This document shows, in pieces, positions 6,526-10,908 of a DNA stretch of 10,908 nt. The stretch spans positions 1 through 10,908 of the forward strand of contig CAAGKD010000153.1 of the NCBI GenBank assembly GCA_900770335.1, read 5' to 3'. Below the pieces are notes generated by a model. The model worked only from the letters and a program-made list of their open reading frames with translations. It ran no database searches and was not told the origin of the DNA. This DNA comes from an uncultured Sutterella sp. (lineage in GTDB: Bacteria; Pseudomonadota; Gammaproteobacteria; Burkholderiales; Burkholderiaceae_F). Position numbers and translations under genes: made by a program. Within the stretch, counting starts at the first letter, position 1, and each line of letters opens with the position of its first letter.

Positions 6526-6571
6526 GCGGCCTGTGAGCTTCTCAAGGGCGCGAGCGTCCGCCGCGCGCCCT

Positions 6572-6610
6572 GCGAAGGGCCGCCCGACCTGCGCCGGCGC
6601 GGCCCTTCGC
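6572..6610 (+). promoter_or_regulatory. 12-bp perfect inverted repeat abutting the helicase promoter
   Basis: GCGAAGGGCCGC (6572-6583) and GCGGCCCTTCGC (6599-6610) are exact inverted copies with a 15-nt loop. There is no T-run after the right arm, so it is not a standard terminator of the amidohydrolase gene. The right arm ends one base before the TAGAAT box, so it covers the spacer and -35 area and could be an operator. Confidence 0.55.
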
Positions 6611-6617
6611 ATAGAAT
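6608..6617 (+). promoter_or_regulatory. Probable -10 region for the SWIM-SNF2 gene
   Basis: CGCATAGAAT, with TAGAAT at 6612-6617, lies 80 nt before the helicase ATG and is identical over ten bases to the box before the repeat protein. The -35 region (near 6589-6594) is poor. Downstream lies a perfect palindrome CGGGCGCCCG (6637-6646). Confidence 0.45.
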
Positions 6618-6683
6618 CCTCCGCTTCCATTAGGCCCGGGCGCCCGTCATCTTCATCCGCGGACGCGCCGGAGGCCGACGCGC

Positions 6684-6690
6684 AAAGGAG
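6684..6690 (+). promoter_or_regulatory. Shine-Dalgarno site fixing the SNF2 start
   Basis: AAAGGAG sits 7 nt before the ATG at 6698. It excludes the in-frame GTG at 6533, whose 55 extra residues are low-complexity and would run through the inverted repeat and promoter. Confidence 0.85.
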
Positions 6691-6697
6691 ATCGATC

Positions 6698-9600
6698 ATG
6701 GCGGCAAGACGGCAGTACGGAACCACCTGGTGGGGCGCGGCGTGGCTCGCCGCCCTCGAGCGCGTGGACGACGCCAACCGAATTCCGCGCGGAAAGACCT
6801 ATGCGAACAGCGGCAGGGTGATCTCCTTCGGACTCGTCCGCGGCGGCGGCGCCGTCGAGGCGATCGTCGAGGGATCGTCCTTCGCGCCCTACGAGATCCG
6901 CGTCGGCATGAAGCCGATCTGCAGGCGCGAGGCCGACGAGCTCGTCTCGGCGATCGCCGCGGACCCCGAGCTCGTGGCGCAGCTCCTTGACGGAGAGCTT
7001 CCCCAAGAGATCGCCGACGTCGCCGACCGCCTCGGCATCGAGCTCTTCCCGTTGAGCTGGCGCTCGATGCAGCTCTCCTGCTCGTGCCCGGACAGCGCGC
7101 GCGTGTGCAAGCACATCGCCGCGGTGTTCTACGTGATGGCCGCCCAAATCGACCGGGACCCCTTCTTCATCTTCAGCTTCCGCGGCATTGACCTCAAGGC
7201 CGAGCTCGCCGACCGGGGGATCAGCGTCGAGAACGCCGTGAAGATCCGCCCCCTCGGGCCCGAGGAGCTTCTTGAGCGCGTCGCCGAGGAGCTCGAGGAC
7301 GCGGCCGCCCCCACCCCGGCAGGCGATGACGCGGGCGACGCTCCGCCTCCCTCTCCGGAGGAGCACGCCCTGAGGCTTCTGAGAAGCCTTCCCTACGCGA
7401 CCCTCACGGACCTCGGCGACGCGATCGCTCCGCTCATCCCGAAGCGGATCCCGGTCGCGCAGTGCCCGGACTGCCGCGAGCTCGTGCGCCAGCTTCTCTC
7501 TCAGGCGGCCCGCGACGCGAAGCGGCGCCTCGCCGAGGCCCGCGCCCTCGAAGGAGGGCTTCCGCCCGCCGCCGCGCTCGAGGCGCTCCTCTCGGAGCTC
7601 GGCCTGCGCCGAGCGGGCCTTGAGGAGCCGCACTTCGAGATCGACCTCGTCTCGGGCGGGGTCGATCCCCGTCCCGTCATCGCGGGGCGCCTGCCGGAGG
7701 CGCAGGGGGGAGGCCGCCGCGAGGTCCCCGTCGACGCGGACCGATTCTTCCGGGAGATCCTCCGGCTCACGCCGGTCCAGGCGCGCGGCCTGCCGCCAGA
7801 GATCGAATGCATGCGCGAGATCGCCGTCGCCGCGGCGGAGCTCATCGCCCATTGGGCGATCATCCCCGCGGCCGTCGTCTCGGGGCGCATTTCCGGAGCC
7901 TGTCCGAGAATCTGGTGGCTCCCCGCCCTGCGCGACCCGGCGGCGCGCGCGCTCGTCTCGCGCCTCGCCTGCGGCGTGACGCCCTGGGCGGAGCGCTTCT
8001 TCAGCCCCGCAGCCTGCGAAGCCGGTGAGGGCGTGCCCGAACGCCTGGCGATCCTCGGCCTCGTGGCGGCGATCTCGGACTTCATCGCCGGCGCCGCGAC
8101 CGACTGGCGCCGCTTCATGCCCCGGGACGCGTTCGAACTCGGCATCGCCTGCCTGAGCCTTGAGTCGCTCGACGGAGTCGTTCCGCCCGGAAACGCCGTC
8201 GCCCTCGCCCGGGCCCTGCAGCCCTTCTCGCTCGGCGCCGCCTACCCCTGGCGGCCCGTGCTCACGGTGCGCACCGTCAAGGGAGGCGCAATCCGCATCA
8301 ACTTCGGCATCCTCGGCCGCGAGGCGGATGTCCAGGCCGCGACCGACGCGGCGCTCGCAGACGAAGCGTCCGAAGCGTCCGAATCATCCGAATCGTCCGG
8401 CCTGCCCGACATGCCCCCCGCGCCCGAGGACGAGCCCCGCTCCAGGACGTCCGGGGAGCCGCCGCTGCCGACGCGGCGGCCGGTGCTCCTCTCCGAGCTC
8501 CTGCGCCGCGACCGCTGGAAGAGCCACCGCTTCGCCGCGCTCTCGGTGCTGCGGACCCTCTGCCTTGCCTGTCCGATGCTCGAGCCGATCCGCCTGACGC
8601 ACGGCAAGCCCGTCGCGCTCGCGACCTCGGACCTCAGGGACTTTCTCTTCGAGAGCGCCCCGCACCTCACGATGCTCGGCGTCACCCTGATGCTCCCGCA
8701 GTCCCTGAGAAGGCTCCTGCGCCCGCAGCTCACGGCCTCGGCCGGAGCGGGCAAGGGCTTCTCGAAGAGCCTGCTCACGAAGGACGCGATCGGCGCCTTC
8801 GACTGGAAGGTCGCGATCGGCGGGCGCGAACTCTCCGAGGAGGAGTTCCTCGCGCTCGCCGCGCACGCGGGCGAGGTCGTGCGCTCGGGCGAGGACTACG
8901 TGTGGCTCGATCCGGCCGAGATCGACCGGATCCGCCGCACGCTCGAGAATCCCCCGGAGCTCACGCCGCTCGAGCGCATGCGCGCGATCCTCACGGGCGA
9001 GATTGAGGGCGACCCGGTCGAGGTGTCGCCCGAGGTGAAAGACGCCCTGCGCCGCATCACCGACGTCACGGAGGTCCCGCCCCCGCAGGGGCTCGCCGCG
9101 ACGCTGCGCCCCTATCAGGAGCGGGGCTTCTCCTGGCTCATGAAGAACCTCTCGCTCGGCATGGGCGCGCTCATCGCCGACGACATGGGCCTCGGCAAGA
9201 CCCTGCAGGTGATCTCGGCGATCCTCGAGCTCAAGAACCGCGGCGAGCTCGGCAAGCGCAAGGTCCTCGCGGTCGTTCCGACCACTCTCATCGCCAACTG
9301 GACGCGCGAGATCGCGAAGTTCGCGCCGATGCTTTCGACGGGCGTCCACCACGGCGCCGCGCGCGAGCTTCCTGACGCGAAGGCGCTCCCCGACGTGACG
9401 CTCACCTCATACGGCACCTTGAGGCGCGACTTCGAGAAGCTCTCCGGCGTGCGCTGGCGGCTCCTCGTCCTTGACGAGGCGCAGGCGATCAAGAACGTCT
9501 CCTCGGCGCAGACCGCAGCCGTGCGCGGCCTGCGCGCGGACTCGGTGATCGCGATGACGGGCACCCCGGTCGAGAACCGCCTGATGGAGTACTGGTCCGT

Positions 9601-10540
9601 CCTCTCGGCCGTGCAGCCGAGGATCCTGGGCACGCAGAAGGACTTCTCCGCGACCTTCGCCCGGCCCATCGAAGCCGAGCACGACGAGCGCGCGGCCGAG
9701 GCCTTCCGGCGGCTCACGGCCCCATTCATGCTGAGGCGCCTCAAGACCGACCGCTCCATCATCTCGGACCTCCCCGAGAAGAGCACGATCGACCAGTTCG
9801 CCGTCATGCGCCCCGAGCAGGCGGCGCTCTACGCGACGACGCTCGGGAAAATGATGGAGAAGGTCCGCGAGGCCGAGAGGCGCGAGGACGCGGGAACGCC
9901 CGAGGGCCGCATGGCCCGCAGGGGGCAGGTGCTCAGGATGATCACGAGCCTCAAGCAGATCTGCAACTCGCCCTCCCAGTACCTCAGGACCGCGGCCGGC
10001 GACGCCCCGGACTCGGGCAAGGGGGACGCCCTCGTCGAGATCCTCGGCCAGTGCCTCGACGCCGGCCGCAAGGTCCTCGTCTTCACGCAGTACCGCGAGA
10101 CGGGCGAGCGCCTGCAGAGGTGGATCCGCAGCGCCGCGGGCGAGCGGGCGGAGTTCCTCCACGGCGGCGTGCCCGCGGCCGAGCGCATGCGCATGGTCGA
10201 CCGCTTCCAGGAGGACCGCACCGCGAGGATCCTCATCCTCTCGCTCAAGGCGGGCGGAACGGGACTCAACCTCACCGCCGCCTCGGCCGTGATCCACTAC
10301 GACCTCTGGTGGAACCCGGCCGTCGAGGCGCAGGCCACGGACCGGGCGTTCCGCATCGGACAGCGCCGGGACGTCCTCGTCTGGCGATTCATCACCGCCG
10401 GGAGCTTCGAGGAGCGCATCAACGAGATGCTCGAGCAAAAGCGCGGCCTCGCGGACATGACCGTGGCGACGGGCGAGGCCTGGATCGGAGAGCTGCCCGC
10501 GGACGAGCTCAACCGGATCTTCGCGCTTGAGGAGAAGTGA
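6698..10540 (+). CDS. SWIM zinc finger-SNF2 family helicase fusion protein
   Basis: This 1280-residue protein is a predicted ATP-driven DNA translocase that remodels protein-DNA complexes; its physiological role is unknown. Residues 7-75 (YGTTWWG... to the GSSFAPYEIRVG stretch) match the N-terminal domain of SWIM proteins. The SWIM finger is C128-x-C130-x6-C137-x-H139, and a CPDC knuckle follows at 256-259. A Ser/Glu linker (556-567) precedes a SNF2-associated region (DUF3670-like, about 690-760). The helicase core runs from about 800 to the end: Walker A GLGKT (K834), DEAQ (926-929), TGTP (954-957), the GGTGLN stretch of motif V and Q1212-ATDR-AF-R1219 of motif VI. All key residues are present, so it should be active. 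SWIM and SNF2 parts are often separate adjacent genes; here they are one. It is not RapA-like in its N-terminus. Confidence 0.93.
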   Translation: MAARRQYGTTWWGAAWLAALERVDDANRIPRGKTYANSGRVISFGLVRGGGAVEAIVEGSSFAPYEIRVGMKPICRREADELVSAIAADPELVAQLLDGELPQEIADVADRLGIELFPLSWRSMQLSCSCPDSARVCKHIAAVFYVMAAQIDRDPFFIFSFRGIDLKAELADRGISVENAVKIRPLGPEELLERVAEELEDAAAPTPAGDDAGDAPPPSPEEHALRLLRSLPYATLTDLGDAIAPLIPKRIPVAQCPDCRELVRQLLSQAARDAKRRLAEARALEGGLPPAAALEALLSELGLRRAGLEEPHFEIDLVSGGVDPRPVIAGRLPEAQGGGRREVPVDADRFFREILRLTPVQARGLPPEIECMREIAVAAAELIAHWAIIPAAVVSGRISGACPRIWWLPALRDPAARALVSRLACGVTPWAERFFSPAACEAGEGVPERLAILGLVAAISDFIAGAATDWRRFMPRDAFELGIACLSLESLDGVVPPGNAVALARALQPFSLGAAYPWRPVLTVRTVKGGAIRINFGILGREADVQAATDAALADEASEASESSESSGLPDMPPAPEDEPRSRTSGEPPLPTRRPVLLSELLRRDRWKSHRFAALSVLRTLCLACPMLEPIRLTHGKPVALATSDLRDFLFESAPHLTMLGVTLMLPQSLRRLLRPQLTASAGAGKGFSKSLLTKDAIGAFDWKVAIGGRELSEEEFLALAAHAGEVVRSGEDYVWLDPAEIDRIRRTLENPPELTPLERMRAILTGEIEGDPVEVSPEVKDALRRITDVTEVPPPQGLAATLRPYQERGFSWLMKNLSLGMGALIADDMGLGKTLQVISAILELKNRGELGKRKVLAVVPTTLIANWTREIAKFAPMLSTGVHHGAARELPDAKALPDVTLTSYGTLRRDFEKLSGVRWRLLVLDEAQAIKNVSSAQTAAVRGLRADSVIAMTGTPVENRLMEYWSVLSAVQPRILGTQKDFSATFARPIEAEHDERAAEAFRRLTAPFMLRRLKTDRSIISDLPEKSTIDQFAVMRPEQAALYATTLGKMMEKVREAERREDAGTPEGRMARRGQVLRMITSLKQICNSPSQYLRTAAGDAPDSGKGDALVEILGQCLDAGRKVLVFTQYRETGERLQRWIRSAAGERAEFLHGGVPAAERMRMVDRFQEDRTARILILSLKAGGTGLNLTAASAVIHYDLWWNPAVEAQATDRAFRIGQRRDVLVWRFITAGSFEERINEMLEQKRGLADMTVATGEAWIGELPADELNRIFALEEK
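8363..8398 (+). repeat. Four 9-bp imperfect tandem repeats in the helicase linker
   Basis: The repeat GAAGCGTCC (twice), then GAATCATCC and GAATCGTCC, encodes EASEASESSESS. It marks a flexible acidic linker between the SWIM half and the SNF2 half. Confidence 0.75.
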
Positions 10541-10723
10541 CGCTAGAGAGAGCCGGCGCCGCTCGAAGAGCCTCGCGACGAGTCAGGAAAGGCGTCCGGC
10601 GCGGCCTCGGAAAAGCGGGCGCGAGCGTCCGGCCGCAGAATCGCCCGAGCGCGTCGCAGAGGAGGCGCAAGGCGGCCGCCGCCGCTGACTGAGACGCCGC
10701 GCCGCCTCCCGGTTTTACCTTGA

Positions 10724-10780
10724 GCGGCGTAAAGCCCCGTCGTTTAGGGCGGGGATATAAGCCGCCCATCGCCTGCGATG
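10724..10780 (+). mobile_element. Stacked stem-loops, probable end of an IS200/IS605-type element
   Basis: An outer stem GCGGC/GCCGC (10724-10728 with 10761-10765) encloses a 7-bp stem (10735-10741 with 10748-10754, one T-G wobble, loop GTTTAG). It is followed by a second hairpin CATCG/CGATG (10767-10780). Subterminal imperfect hairpins of the AAGCCCCGT...GGGCGGGG type are known at ends of IS200/IS605 elements, and a tnpB-like gene begins 22 bp later. A TTAC sits at 10715-10718 and TTGAG at 10720-10724, either of which could be the insertion motif; the exact boundary cannot be set. The GC-rich stretch 10541-10720 shows no gene or clear terminator. Confidence 0.65.
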
Positions 10781-10802
10781 GAACATGTTGTAGAATGCCA
10801 AT

Positions 10803-10908
10803 ATGTTGATTTGCAAAGGTTTCTCGTTCAAGCTTCGACCCAACGGAGCGCAGGCATGCAAGATGTCTCGCTTCGCCGGTTGCACGCGCTTTGTCTACAA
10901 CAAGGGGC
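10803..10908 (+). CDS. TnpB-like (IS200/IS605 OrfB) protein, N-terminal part only
   Basis: The frame is open from ATG 10803 to the window end, 35 codons, and continues beyond it. The translation has the typical TnpB opening: a short strand (KGFSFKLRPNGAQ), a short helix and the CTRFVYNKG signature that starts the N-terminal helical domain. In characterised members TnpB is an RNA-guided endonuclease related to Cas12 that uses an RNA from the element's right end and helps retain the element. The catalytic RuvC and zinc-ribbon parts lie outside the window, so integrity is unknown. A TAGAAT box at 10791-10796 lies so close to the ATG that transcription from it would be nearly leaderless; no good Shine-Dalgarno site is seen. 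No tnpA is visible in the window. Confidence 0.85.
   Translation, partial: MLICKGFSFKLRPNGAQACKMSRFAGCTRFVYNKG

Noticed and set aside
6533..6697. Upstream GTG start for the SNF2 protein
   Set aside because: The extension is low-complexity and passes through the promoter region; AAAGGAG before ATG 6698 and homology starting at residue 7 favour the later start.
5098..6777. 559-codon minus strand open frame over the amidohydrolase
   Set aside because: It has no family features and a biased composition, and it overlaps a well-supported gene with a good ribosome site on the other strand.
6653..10438. Several long minus-strand frames under the SNF2 gene (6653-7852, 8384-9352, 9407-10438)
   Set aside because: All are antisense shadows with Arg/Glu/Ala-rich products and no recognisable domain.

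Overview
The window comes from a GC-rich bacterial chromosome. It carries a TRAP transporter operon, a type IV-pilin-like protein and an AbgA-type M20 amidohydrolase, with classical Shine-Dalgarno sites and TAGAAT/TATAAT-type -10 boxes. I infer a Gram-negative pseudomonadote, possibly Betaproteobacteria (Burkholderiales, gut Sutterellaceae-like). That placement rests on gene content and style only and is of low to moderate confidence.

Layout, left to right. (1) 1-80 holds the tail of an upstream transcript closed by a strong intrinsic terminator. It is followed at 89-340 (+) by a small ORF of visibly lower GC with a winged-helix look. (2) 448-3279 (-) is a complete TRAP importer operon: periplasmic binding protein, large permease, small permease, transcribed in the order P-M-Q from a good sigma70-type promoter at 3347-3376. 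(3) 3468-4469 (-) is an atypical prepilin-like protein with a long C-terminal extension, followed by a 10-bp hairpin. (4) 4470-4771 is a non-coding stretch with three palindromic elements and a promoter. It leads into a secreted protein (4772-5173, +) built of 11-residue repeats resembling LEA/apolipoprotein helices. (5) 5239-6525 (+) is an AbgA-like M20 amidohydrolase. (6) 6698-10540 (+) is a very large SWIM zinc finger-SNF2 helicase fusion. (7) The right edge enters an IS200/IS605-type element: stacked stem-loops at 10724-10780, then the first 35 codons of a tnpB-like gene, cut by the window end.

How the genes relate. Only the TRAP genes form an evident operon. The transporter and the amidohydrolase could both serve uptake and breakdown of amidated or carboxylated nutrients, but they are separated and oppositely transcribed, so a joint role is not supported. 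The repeat protein, the amidohydrolase and the helicase all run rightwards. Each has its own Shine-Dalgarno site and a sizeable spacer, with hairpins between them, so they look like separate units. Three promoter regions (TRAP, repeat protein, helicase) carry GC-rich GGGCG/CGCCC dyads at or near the promoter, the most interesting regulatory pattern here. I see no complete new multi-gene system. The strongest novelty candidates are the 11-mer repeat protein with its palindromic promoter region, the odd pilin-like protein, and the hairpin array at the tnpB element edge.
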